From positions 13,009,951 to 13,073,950 of the forward strand of contig NC_064041.1 in the NCBI RefSeq assembly GCF_932526225.1: a stretch of DNA of 64,000 nucleotides, in the 5' to 3' direction. The notes below the pieces were generated by a model. It did not search any database. It was not told where the DNA came from and was given only the letters and a program-made list of their open reading frames with translations. The position numbers and the translations under genes are program-made. The stretch comes from Nematostella vectensis. Lineage: Eukaryota > Cnidaria > Anthozoa > Actiniaria > Edwardsiidae. Positions 54,213 through 64,000 of this stretch are shown here, in pieces (position 1 is the stretch's first letter; each line of letters opens with the position of its first letter).

Positions 54213-56598
54213 CTGTTTCAGTACAGGTCAAACAGAATCGAAAAAGATCTAACCCCTTTTCATGTTGCTGTTTTCAGTGCCTGAATTTCAAGGCGAGCCA
54301 GATGAGATTTCCGAGGAAAAATGCAAGATTGCAGCAATCAAGGTTAAAAATCTTTACTGCAGTTTGATGTGGTGTTTTGTAAAGATGCTTGATTGATCAA
54401 CTGATTCTTATTACAAAACTACGTATCATGTAACGAACACATGACATAGCTGTCAACCCAACTTGGACTGAAATCTTGTGAAATCGAGTGAAATAAAGTG
54501 AATATGTGAAAAAAAAAGAGATGTGGGTAAATACAGACAGTGTATTTCTCACAAAAATTAGGCTTGTGATGGGTTCCAAAAACTTGTGACATCCGCCTAA
54601 AGAGGGTGAGTTGACAGCAGTGACGTGAGTAAATCATGTGTACATTACAGTTTTCAATAAAAATTCCAATATTCTGTGTCTTCTGTGTCGCCTTGTGGCC
54701 TTTTGAAAATTCCTCCTTGTATTTATCTATTTGTTCAGATTGCAGGGCCTGTGATTGTTGAGGACACCTGTCTGTGTTTTAATGCATTTGGCGGCTTACC
54801 AGGACCTTATATGTGAGTATGACAACCACTTTCTTTATGATTGAATTATAAGTATATAAAGACATGGATAAACAACCTTGATACTGCCCTGTGTGTGTGT
54901 GGGGGGGGGGGGGGGCACTCATTAATTTTTTAATATTAGAACCTTTAAAATTTCAATGTTTTTATTGGACCTTGTCTCTGTACCCCGGAGAAGCATCTTC
55001 AACTCACATGTTTGTATTTTCCTTCAGGGCAGGTCCCTGCATTGTATCAAGAGTTTTAGGAAACCCAAATCTTCAGCATTTTACATAATTTGTTTTTCTT
55101 ATTTGATTTTAGAAAATGGTTTTTAAAGAAACTAGGCCCTGAAGGTTAGTATCAAATTTGTTTTTAATCCTGCAGTTATCTAATCTACCTGATTTCGTCC
55201 TCTGATATATGATAACGATGTTATCATATAGTAATAGTGTGCACTACTTATTTATTTTCTGGTCTTTCAAGGTTTACACCGAATGCTGACTGGATGGGAA
55301 GATAAGACGGCATATGCATTATGCACATTTGCATATTCATCAGGCAAGCCAGACGATCCAGTGCTACTCTTTAGGGGAAAAACAATGGTTAGTTTCCTAA
55401 TTATTAGTTATCACAGGGAATACTTCTCTATTAGAAGTCTTATTATACACAGTGATAAGGGAATGGAAAGAAAAAAAATCCCCCCCCCCAAAAAAAAGGA
55501 AAAACAAATATATATATTTTTTTTTTTGGGGGGGGGGGGTGGGGTGGTGACAGGGGTATAGAATTCAGGGTCAGGAACAGTCATTAGAGTTCAGGGCAGT
55601 GTTAAGCATTTAATAATGGGCAGGTATTTTGTGGTGGTGAAAAGGTTTGGTTCCCTAGGACACCATTATTTTAATACACTAGTACCCTGGGCTAACTGTG
55701 TTAGCTTTGTCTAGTACTTTTCAATATTGTCAAAAATTGTCTTCATCAAATTTTCAAGGCCTATTCATAGCCTATTCTGAATTTTGATAGTGGGGAGATG
55801 TCTTTTCTGGTCTGTGTATAATTTGCTAAATATTCCATTAGGGCCAGATTGTTGAGCCGAGAGGACCCAGAAACTTTGGATGGGACCCCTGCTTTCAACC
55901 AGATGGGTTTGATCAAACGTAAGTTTGATGTGATTATCTATAACAATATCACTGCCTTTAATAGTAATCTGTAATTTAAAAACTTTTACAGAAAACTGAT
56001 CAGAAAAATGGCAAAAAGTGAGAATGGAATAAGTGGAATATAAGACAATGAAAATAAGCGCCTGCACCCGCGAACGGGTATAGCACAGTTTGTATTTAAC
56101 TGTTCTCCGCCCTTTTACGGCTATAATTAATTAAAGTAAATACAACAGTCATTTATGATGTGTCTAAAAAATACAGACACTTTTAAAATGTTTTTTTAAA
56201 GGGGAAGTTTAGACTTGAACTGTTTGACACTGGATCTTAGGTGTCATAGTAATGATCAGATTTTGATTTGGTATTGCTATTCATATCGATAATAATGCTA
56301 AGAATTTGCACTGCAGCTGCATAGTTCTCTGTCTCTGGATTAGCAGATAAAAGGGTGCCACGATAGCTCAGTGGTACGGGCTTCCTTTTTCCAGCAAGAG
56401 GACCAGGATTTGAGGCCAGGTCAGGACGACCGCACTGACATACTTATTTTGTGGTCTTGTAGATATGCAGAGATGGCTTCTGAAGTGAAGAATGGTATTT
56501 CACACCGAGGCAAGGCTCTACAGGCTCTGAAGGATCACTTTTTGTCACTTAGTGAGCCAGATATAAAAAAAGCTAAGTGTGATGAACACGAAAGGTAG
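53976..56598 (+). CDS. ITPA: Inosine triphosphate pyrophosphatase
   Basis: Exons 53976-54029, 54109-54166, 54278-54342, 54739-54812, 55113-55144, 55272-55387, 55842-55918 and 56463-56598 close to 203 aa (human is 194). ITPA hydrolyses ITP, dITP and XTP to the monophosphates plus pyrophosphate, keeping deaminated purines out of DNA and RNA. The family marks are complete: [13 protein letters not shown] at the N-terminus, [35 protein letters not shown], the ALCTFAY strand, [19 protein letters not shown] with the base-recognition FGWDPCF, and SHRGKAL near the end. The tail is some ten residues longer than the human one and charged ([10 protein letters not shown]). Introns are small; intron 2 has a poly-A run of over 30, intron 7 a tRNA-like SINE remnant. 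Confidence 0.96.
54445..54622. repeat. Short relative of the CATACCTGTCAAC MITE in ITPA intron 3
   Basis: Ends CATAGCTGTCAACCC and GAGTTGACAGCA (inverse). It contains AAATCTTGTGAAATCGAGTG and CTTGTGACATCCGCCTAA, a diverged form of the family at 39121-39489. Confidence 0.55.
56352..56430 (+). repeat. tRNA-derived SINE remnant (A and B box) in ITPA intron 7
   Basis: TAGCTCAGTGG (56364-56374) matches a Pol III A box, and GGATTTGAGGCC about 40 bp later resembles a B box. Flanking arms do not fold into a full cloverleaf, so I do not call a tRNA gene. Confidence 0.45.
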
Positions 56599-56642
56599 CA
56601 CCATAGGTACTATAACTAGCTCATCACATTTTAATCTTCCAG

Positions 56643-56760
56643 GCCGCCAAAAAGTGGATCATTTCTTATTAAGAAATCTTCAAATACTATGCTTTTGCAA
56701 TATGATTCCTATGACTACGCACACCCCCCCCCCCCCTAGCCAATCCTGGGTACAGGCCTG
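56643..56760. repeat. CAGGCGCGTA-family MITE, right part, after ITPA
   Basis: It shares CCAAAAAGTGG, TTATTAAGAAATCTTCAAAT and ATGACTACGC with 59263-59441 and ends TGGGTACAGGCCTG. The left terminus is missing. Confidence 0.6.
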
Positions 56761-59262
56761 TTTTTGATTTAGGAAAGTTATACTCAACCACTTATCCTTC
56801 ACAGACTAATATTATGGATGATGAGTCCTATTATTGTTTCTACATATTCCTTTCAAACCTCCCAAATATTGGGGGACAAAGGCCCCCACACCGTTGATCT
56901 GGAATAGAGGTACTCAATACTCATTCGATGAGCGAAGGCATGGAGTCAAATGTCTCAAGTTGGGTTGTAATAGCTAAAGTTGTGGCCTTGAGAATGAACA
57001 CATTCATCAGAAAAAGACAAAGACATCGGGAATCAGGGAGTGGTTGTTTAAGTATGTAAGCCCAGTTTGAACATTGCGAACATCGCGCAGTGTTGCCATG
57101 GCACCGCTTTGCTCGGCTGACGAAAAGAAATGTTGACAAACGCCATCTTGCAATACTGCCTTTTCGAGTCAATGTTTAGACATTTCATTTAAAAAACAAA
57201 AACAGTATACATTTGCGGAGCATCTTCGGAATACCCTGTCGCAATTGTTTTTAAACAAACTTCACCCTTGATTCTAAAGAACGAGGCGTTTATGCAATAA
57301 AACGAAATTATATGGCAGGGTGTTCTGAAGTTTCGGACCATTTGCCATAACGTGACACATTGCTAAAGTAGAACCAAGTGGTTTGAACAAAATAAAGACG
57401 GCAAAATAGAAGACGTCAAAAAAATGCGCGAGTTCTTGAAACGTTAAAAATTATATTGAAAAAAACAGAGATCAACCTATAGACCAGCCGACTTTTTATT
57501 ATTTTTTATTCATGAAAGGTTTTTAGTGTTATTGTTACAGTAAAAGTTAAAACGCAAGACGTTTACAGATTCTCTGCCTTCACGACGGTTATTTGCCAAA
57601 ATCACTAGGATTTCATAGGTAATATTATTTACTTTACTGCCAAAATTAGGCTAGTTCCATCTTGGACTACAAATTATTAGACCCAAGCCCTTTCTCATCT
57701 TCACGGCTCTTGGCCATGGCCTGGTGGCACGGCGCATGACTTCTTTTTCATTTTGCCGTTTTGCACGTAGATGCATTTCCTTGGCCCGCTGTTTTCTCGC
57801 ACTCCTTCCCTCCAGTTCCCAAACAGACGCTTGCTCCTCGCGAAGATCTTGTTAAACGTGTTTGCTTCTTGCTTTGGTATCACTGCTTGGTCGTTAGCGA
57901 GAATGACTGTCCATTCAAGATAAATGCAATTGGATTTATTGTTAGATTTTACACCTTTTGGACTGATATCTTATACCGCATTCACACCAGCACTTAAACC
58001 AGTTTAAAGGTGGTTTAATTAAACTGGTTCAAATCTAAATCTCCCAAGAGTGGAAAGAACCAAAAACAAAACTGAATAAACTGTGCTGTACATGTTACTA
58101 AGTGATCATTTAGCTAGTAAGAATTCGACACAATGAGAAACTTGGCAGGCTATCAGGCAAAGAAAAACCTTGTTTCAACATGGTTTTGGTGTGAATGCAG
58201 CATTAGTCTATGTAATGCTCGTTTAAGCGTCCTGAGTAGTGGGGTGGGGGGTGGGGGGGGGTGGGGAGGTGTATTAGAGAGAGGACGCTTATTTCAAACT
58301 CAGATTGACGCTATATGAATGATAGCAATACTATTTCAGCACATTCCACGTCGGGTCTGTGTCGATATCCTTGAGGATCATCGTCCACATCTCATCTATT
58401 GGGAGTTTGGGTTATTTAATGGGGGCACTTTTTATATTTTACGCCTTAGAGGGTGTGCTTATTCGGAAGAGGACGCGCATTTTTTTTTTTACCTAAAGAC
58501 CTAAAGTCATTTCACAAAATGTTTTAGAGTATTTTGATATTTAAAAATATTCGAGACTTCAAACGTTTCTAGGATTCCCACTTGACATCTGTCTACTAAT
58601 TAAAATCTATTTCGAGAGAATCCGTAAGAATTTCCAAGATAAAATCCATGATTTTACATAGTTAAAGCTTTGTGTGTTTGCATATCGCACATATGTGCAA
58701 ATCACTTAATAACATATTTTAAAGTTGAAATAGATTTGAAATTAACATGTAAAATCATTTAAAATTCAAAATCAATTTAGGTACCAATAAAGACATTTTA
58801 ATGGAAACATCACACATGATTACTGGTACGATTAAAAAGTTGGTATTTATCTTAATCAATTGCTTTTTCAGTGCCTCAGAAAAAGCTTAAATGCTTCCAA
58901 AACTTCTTTTTCTGTTTTAATAGATTAACAGATAGTAAAGAAGTCATGACAAACGAGAAATGTGAGTCATGAGGCGTTATATCTACAAGAGGTCACCTGA
59001 AGCAGTTATAGACATTTCAGAAAACGGTAATCGAAAACATGCTAAATCGTTTCGTGATTGCGTGGCTTCTTTTTGATTGGCAGGCAAGAGAAAAAAATCG
59101 TTTTGTCACGTCTGCGTTTGGCTGGCATGCATCCTTGACACGGAGCCATGAGGGCCGAATAATAATCATTTTCGCCACGTCTATCTATTTGAGCTACCTA
59201 TGCTTGCGCCAAAACAGCCGCTATTGACAGGCGGGTACACAGGGGGGAGGGGAGGGTATTGA
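56761..59262. other. Gene-poor stretch right of ITPA
   Basis: No gene recognised. A possible ITPA signal AATAAA is near 57296. On the minus strand near 57150 an AAGATGGCG block starts a 32-codon frame that stops without a donor, so I do not call it. A MITE lies at 57975-58204 and a G-rich tract near 58235. Confidence 0.5.
57975..58204. mobile_element. MITE with GCATTCACACCA ends
   Basis: The left end ACCGCATTCACACC is mirrored at the right (GGTGTGAATGCAGCA). Inside, TTAAACCAGTTT and AAACTGGTT form further short palindromes. About 230 bp, no coding content, target duplication unclear. Confidence 0.55.
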
Positions 59263-59441
59263 CAGGCGCGTACACAGGAGGGGGGGGGGTGTGCTAAGGG
59301 TGCGCGCGCACTCCCCTTGGTGGCCAAAAAGTGGGTCACATTTTATTAAGAAATCTTCAAATGCTATGCTTTTTCCATATGATACCTATGACTGCGCGAC
59401 CTCCCCCCACCCCCTCTCGGCCAATCCTGGGTACGCGCCTG
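59263..59441. mobile_element. CAGGCGCGTACACAGG MITE, complete copy, ATTGA target duplication
   Basis: A 179-bp element with matching ends, flanked by ATTGA at 59258-59262 and 59442-59446. A further ATTGACAGGCGGGTACACAG begins at 59223, so the left end has been tandemly duplicated over about 35 bp. It is the best reference copy for the fragments at 3716, 10627, 41396, 51340 and 56643. Confidence 0.8.
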
Positions 59442-59675
59442 ATTGACATTTGCCTCGCTTGCAGCCAGTCGCTATGGTAACGCGCGCTACTGACATCTTA
59501 CCCGAAGCCACGAGAGACAGCGCAACAAAGAGAACGAGCGTCTTAGAACCTATCATCTTGTCAAAGGGTCGCTCTCTGAAAGAAAGTCAAGGACACGATG
59601 GTAATAACATTTTGAATTTCTATAAAAGCCCATATGGGTAAGGTGTTAAGAGCAGAAAGACTTACAGATATGCCG

Positions 59676-60091
59676 TGTAGGCGTGGTGAAATCAGGGAAA
59701 TAGTTCCACACAAAGTTAAACAGCCTCTGAAAGCCGCTATTTTGTCATCCTAGAAAAGTACCAGAAGCCTGAAAAAACATCCATTTCCATCGGCTGATTT
59801 GAAAAAGCCAATGCGATATTTTCAATGGAATTTGGTAAATAAAGTATTAAACTTTGTTTTCAGATGGTTATTCCGAGATTTTAGCACATTATTTGCCTTC
59901 TGATATTAAATTAAGACAATAACAAAGGAGTTGCTGAAACGGGCCCTTTAAAGTGGTGTGTTTTACGCCTTTGTGATAACAGAATAGTTTCGCTGACGTT
60001 TCGAGCGTCAGTTCTTCGTCGGGGCTTTATGCCAATGTTGAAACGTAAACGGAACTACTAAGTTTTCACAGAGGCGTAAAACCCACCACTT
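59676..60091. repeat. Dispersed repeat with GACGTTTCGAGC motif, copy 2, with a long palindrome
   Basis: It starts GTAGGCGTGGTGAAATCAGG like 18394. The word GCTGACGTTTCGAGCGTCAG lies in the loop of an imperfect palindrome whose arms are 59951-59993 and 60050-60091 (AAGTGGTG-GTTTTACGCC and its inverse). Confidence 0.55.
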
Positions 60092-60118
60092 CAAACTTGT
60101 GTGGATTTTACCCCCTTG

Positions 60119-60683
60119 TGTTACCTATAACAGCGCGCGGGATAGTCGTGTCACGCAACTCCCGTCACGCGACTAGAGTGGGGGACACGTACTTCCACGA
60201 ATACAAAAGATTTCCACAGCATCAAAACCATTGCCGCGAACCATTTCCAACATCTTGTGATGAATGTGTGATTCTAATGAGTCTTGGAAAACCAGGTGCT
60301 CTTTTCTCATTTAAACTTTTTCCCTTTCTCACACCTAGCCAAGTAACGCTCAAAACGTATGAATAACTAAAGAGTCACGATAGTATATAAAGAGGCGATA
60401 ACAATGTGATCAAAAAGGGAATAAGACTTCAGTTCAGAAGAGATCGGAGGAGGAGAGAGAGAAATAAGAGAAGGGAGGAGATGAATAAGAGTTCTGTTCA
60501 AATGTTCAACAAGAGAAGAGTTGAGTAAGTCAGAGTCACACTGAAGATGGCCTGACCGAGGTTTAGTCAGAGACAAAGAGAGCAGACGACCCGGAGGAGT
60601 TCTACGAGCAAATAAAGCAAAAGCATCAAATCTACGCTGTCAGACGTTGTCCTATCTACGTTGTCATAAACCCCTCTGTGACA
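60119..60683 (+). mobile_element. Candidate solo LTR
   Basis: A 565-bp segment that begins TGTTACC and ends GTGACA. It carries TATATAAAG at about 60383 and AATAAA at about 60611, the order expected in an LTR with a short R region. Neither a primer-binding site after it nor a polypurine tract before it is visible, and no 5-bp target duplication is found, so it is at best a solo LTR with uncertain borders. Confidence 0.35.
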
Positions 60684-62314
60684 GTCGAATCACCTAAGCT
60701 TTGGGCGAAATACTTTATTCCCGAAAATATTGAAATTGTATGTAGTTATATTATTATCAGTTATTTCTCCGAAAAAAAATATTTCCAAATAGTCAACTGT
60801 CGACTTTTCTTCTAAAACTCCTATGAATTTTAAAAGAAAAGCAAGCAACAAAGTCTAAAATACTTATTGCATAACGGGGTTAGTGTTGCGTGTTGAAATT
60901 GCGCGCAATGTCTCTGCGAGTGTAAAAGAAATACCAAGACCCTACGTTGTCTTTACACTTGTATTGGTTACACTTATATCTTTACACTTTCATCCCCCCC
61001 TTAAAAAATCCTAAACATTGCCCAATTTTTAAATTGTTCTCGTAGTTAAAAATTCTTAGAGGGTTTTAAATCCAAAAAAATCCCAACTTCAAGAGGTTCG
61101 ATATCAACAAACCAAAACCCCTCTCCTGTGTTCAGAGATTGGAAGTCTCTTCTTTCTGGGAATGCAAGTGGGGGAGTGACACCAAAAACGTATTGTCCCT
61201 GGAACTAGCTGTTTGATTAGTTTGTGTTATTTGCTTCCTTTGTGAAAGTTTCGAAACAATTCAAACCGAGCGATGTCATAGCAATACATCAAGTTAGTGT
61301 GATTTACTTTTCGGGTCTTTTGGGGGTCTTTCCTATATCTTACCCAAAACAAAGACGCAACGACAAACGTACACAAATAACACGACTGTACAGACTGCGT
61401 AATTTTTAATTATGGAAGGCTAAAAAGACAAGAGCACAATAATAAAGTAGATATGTCACTGGCAGTGGCAAAACTGTAAATTGGGTCAAACAACAAGTGA
61501 CCACCACAGCCGAATAACCTTGTTCATTGACGCTTTACCCTTTAATTTCTAAAAAAAGACATACGATAAAAGCTATATTTACAGGCTTTCTATTTGGAGC
61601 TTTTGTCTTAAGACATCAAGACTGAAAGTAAAATCGCATTTCTTTCTAAATAAATAAACCAAATTCGAAAAACAACTAGAACGTAACAACCATCTTTTAG
61701 TGAACCTTTCCTTTCTCGCCAATAATAACCCCTCTCCGTGATAGTAAATTCCTTAATTAAGAATTTCATACCAACCTTATCTCGTATTTTAAGCAGAGAG
61801 TTGCTAGCCCTGTCTCTCTATTCGTTCCTGGGAGTAGTGTAAAAATAAGGGAGGTTTCAGTAGGTTTTGGGTCGAATGTGTAACCACCTGCATTCCTGAG
61901 TAAACATTCCCATTCAACCACACGATTTAAGGTTTCGCGTTGAAGTGTTTGAAGAAAGATTATGAATGGGAGTCTGAATGAATGAATGGAAAATAGTGTA
62001 AAAGCAAAAGTGTCTTGTCATGGGAGGCTTTATAATGGGTAATAAATTATACTCCATTAATCCAGAGGAATTAGGAGAAATGTAACGGATATGTCCAGTT
62101 ATAGTGCTACAGTTTTTGAAAACCTGCAAGTAGAGATCATCGTACCTAAAATAATACAAGACAAGAAGTCGCGCTCTTGAAACAGAATGCTTAACAAGAT
62201 TCTGAACACTGGTATTCGATTCTGCCAAATTCGAAAAAGCATGTAGTATAGCTTTCACAGTAGACGCGTTTAAAGAGACTTTTTAAGAGTCACTTCTAAA
62301 CTCCAGAAGACTTT
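60684..62314. other. No gene or repeat recognised
   Basis: About 1.6 kb of AT-rich sequence with only short frames of no recognisable content. I see no inverted-repeat ends, arrays or promoter-like elements that I can support. Confidence 0.5.
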
Positions 62315-62787
62315 GGCGCCCGTTTCTCGAAACACCCGAGAATTCTCGGGCCCGAAAACTTTATTTTGCTTTTTTGCCCAAAATTTCGCATGTTTTCCTT
62401 TTTAAGAACCGCTTTCGTGTATTAGAACAGTTTAAACTTCCTCTTGGTTCATATTTCAAATGATTACGCTCAATAGGGCTATTTTCAAAGTTTTGCTGAA
62501 GCCAGAAAGTTACCCGAAAAGTCTCGGGTGACTGCGAGGTCCCGAGAACTTTCTTATTATTTAAGCCATGTGAATTTCGGGCCCGAGAAGTTCGGGAAAG
62601 ATCAAAATCTATAAATCTATAAGAGAATCATCCTTTACATGAATCTTTGTGGTAAAATACGATGTTTGACGATATTTCAACACATTTAGATACCATAAAT
62701 TTTATAGAAATTAGCCAGTTCTTCAAATTTAAAGAATTAATCGTTTTCGGGTCCGAGAATTCTCGGGTGTTTTGAGAAACGAGCCCC
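62315..62787. mobile_element. MITE with CCCGAGAATTCTCGGG-containing ends
   Basis: Left end GGCGCCCGTTTCTCGAAACA and right end (inverse) GGGGCTCGTTTCTCAAAACA; the match continues through CCCGAGAATTCTCGG and CCCGAAAAC. Each end therefore contains its own perfect small palindrome. Inside there are several more CCCGAGAA words. No clear target duplication. Confidence 0.7.
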
Positions 62788-63729
62788 AGGTATGGATTGG
62801 GATTGGTGTTTTAAACGGGTTGAGCTCGTTTGTGTTCCCAGTCTGTCTAATGAGACACAAAACTGACGTAACTTTTCTAGATACTGGAACAGCTACAGGC
62901 GAAGAACCACCCAAGTTAGATCATTATCATTGATTATTATTTATTCACTGTTGCTGCTTGCATAAGCAAAAACTTTCTTAAATGCTTGTCAAGATGTTCT
63001 ATTACTACGATCTATATATAATATATATTTACACAATTGAATACCGCCGTCTAAATAGTTTGACAAACGTTTTGAATTTCACTTGCATCAAACCGACCGC
63101 AGTGCCAAACATCAAGGAAAAGACGTCCCCGTCTTTATTCCCATAATTGCGCTACAATATTGTAAACATTAGTTAGTTTTTGAGTCCACTTTTAAGCACT
63201 TATCAAATAGCACGGAACATTACTTTGATCTTGCACATGGAATTTTTCCCATCGGCGTATACAGTAGACGTTTTTTGCAGCCCACTACACCCCATATCAT
63301 TCAAACTTCTGGGTTTGTATTTCCCACGACACGGCCAATTGTGGACTATTCTCTGAGAGCATTAACACATTCACTCCTAACTACCTAAGAAACCTCCCCC
63401 GGCCTATTTCAAGTCCCACACTACCAGTTAAGTTAAGCTACCGCTTACCCAAGACGGTATGCCTTGAACCTTCCAACAATGCACTGCAGTGTCTCTTCAG
63501 TCTAGCGACGGCGCTGTTACGGCCTGTTGCTTACAACAGTTGTATTTTTTTTAAATAACCGCATTTTTTACGTCTGGAGGAAGCCCCAGGGCATCATTAA
63601 GTTGGGCATAATCAATGCTGTGCTTATGGATGTTTGCACGCTAAGATGGGTTCAATGGGAGAATTCCTTGTTGGGTTTACTTAGTTATAAAGGAAGTTTC
63701 TAGTGAATGAGTTCTTTCCTTCATTCTTT

Positions 63730-63987
63730 TTGCAGATGATACTAATATATTCTTCCGACATCAAATTATACACAGTTTAATCTCCATTGTCAATAGGGAG
63801 CACTCTTCTGTCTCTCAATTTAAACAAACTGACATTACATCCTGATAAAACCATCATCCTGTTAAAATTAATAATATCATATCTCGTGTTGACGGTACCA
63901 AGTTCACCAAATATCACTTTCCTATCAAGCCCTTCTATCTGGAATGATATTTCACTCTCCCTTAGTAGTTCCTTAAAAAAAACATAA
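63730..63987 (+). pseudogene. LINE reverse-transcriptase relic
   Basis: Reads FILFADDTNIFF, the catalytic FADD block of non-LTR reverse transcriptases, then LISIVNRE. After a frameshift come LNLNKLTLHPDKT and, in another frame, ISRVDGTKF. The tail PSIWNDISLSLSSSLKKT resembles the C-terminal end of CR1/Jockey-type polyproteins. The long part normally between these blocks is missing and the frame is broken, so it is a dead, internally deleted copy. Confidence 0.6.
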
Positions 63988-64000
63988 CTTCAGATGCACT

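Noticed and set aside
57120-57165. Minus-strand AAGATGGCG start region like those of MED27 and DCTN3
   Set aside because: The frame stops after 32 codons without a GT donor in a suitable place, and I cannot find a continuing exon.

Overview
This is a metazoan nuclear genome window. It holds intron-rich genes with GT-AG splice sites, AATAAA signals, many short inverted-repeat transposons (MITEs), large intronic satellites and homopolymer G/C tracts. The gene set, the intron density preserved from the animal ancestor, the (6-4) photolyase and an intronless orphan rhodopsin-type GPCR fit an anthozoan cnidarian best, most likely a sea anemone of the Nematostella type. That assignment is inference; no diagnostic sequence settles it.

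I reassembled six conserved multi-exon genes by joining exons at splice sites and checking that every phase closes. From left to right they are: FAM20B-type glycosaminoglycan xylosylkinase (minus, 3' end outside the window, 233-2847); MED27, a Mediator subunit (plus, 3106-8827, 8 exons, 307 aa); CIAO1, the WD40 protein of cytosolic Fe-S assembly (plus, 11978-30936, 13 exons, 337 aa); a (6-4) photolyase (minus, 32608-47427, 9 exons, 543 aa); DCTN3, dynactin p24 (plus, 47714-52528, 7 exons, 190 aa); and ITPA, inosine triphosphate pyrophosphatase (plus, 53976-56598, 8 exons, 203 aa). Two single-coding-exon genes lie on the minus strand: a class A GPCR nested in CIAO1 intron 3 (16476-17525), and a small secreted six-cysteine protein (31248-31490) whose 3' end faces that of CIAO1. 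FAM20B/MED27 and photolyase/DCTN3 are head-to-head pairs with about 260-290 bp between start codons, and both plus-strand starts sit in the same AAGATGGCGGAC block.

Two introns look like minor-spliceosome (U12-type) introns: an AT-AC intron in CIAO1 and a GT-AG intron in DCTN3, each with a near-consensus branch site 11 nt from the 3' end.

The space between exons is mostly repeats. Satellites include 34-bp, 44-bp, 29-bp, 26-bp, 34-bp, 19-bp (4.6 kb, about 240 copies) and 46-bp arrays. DNA-transposon remnants include a family with CAGG ends and 5-bp target duplications, an 800-bp element with 81-bp inverted repeats, 9-bp target duplication and its own 146-codon zinc-knuckle-like ORF, and a 2.4-kb CACTG-ended element inserted inside a satellite. 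From 56.6 kb to the right end I see no host gene, only MITEs, a candidate solo LTR and a LINE relic.

Functionally, three of the six conserved genes serve genome upkeep (Fe-S delivery, photorepair, nucleotide-pool cleaning), one transcription, one dynein transport and one proteoglycan synthesis. Apart from the shared promoters I see no sign that they form a dedicated system.
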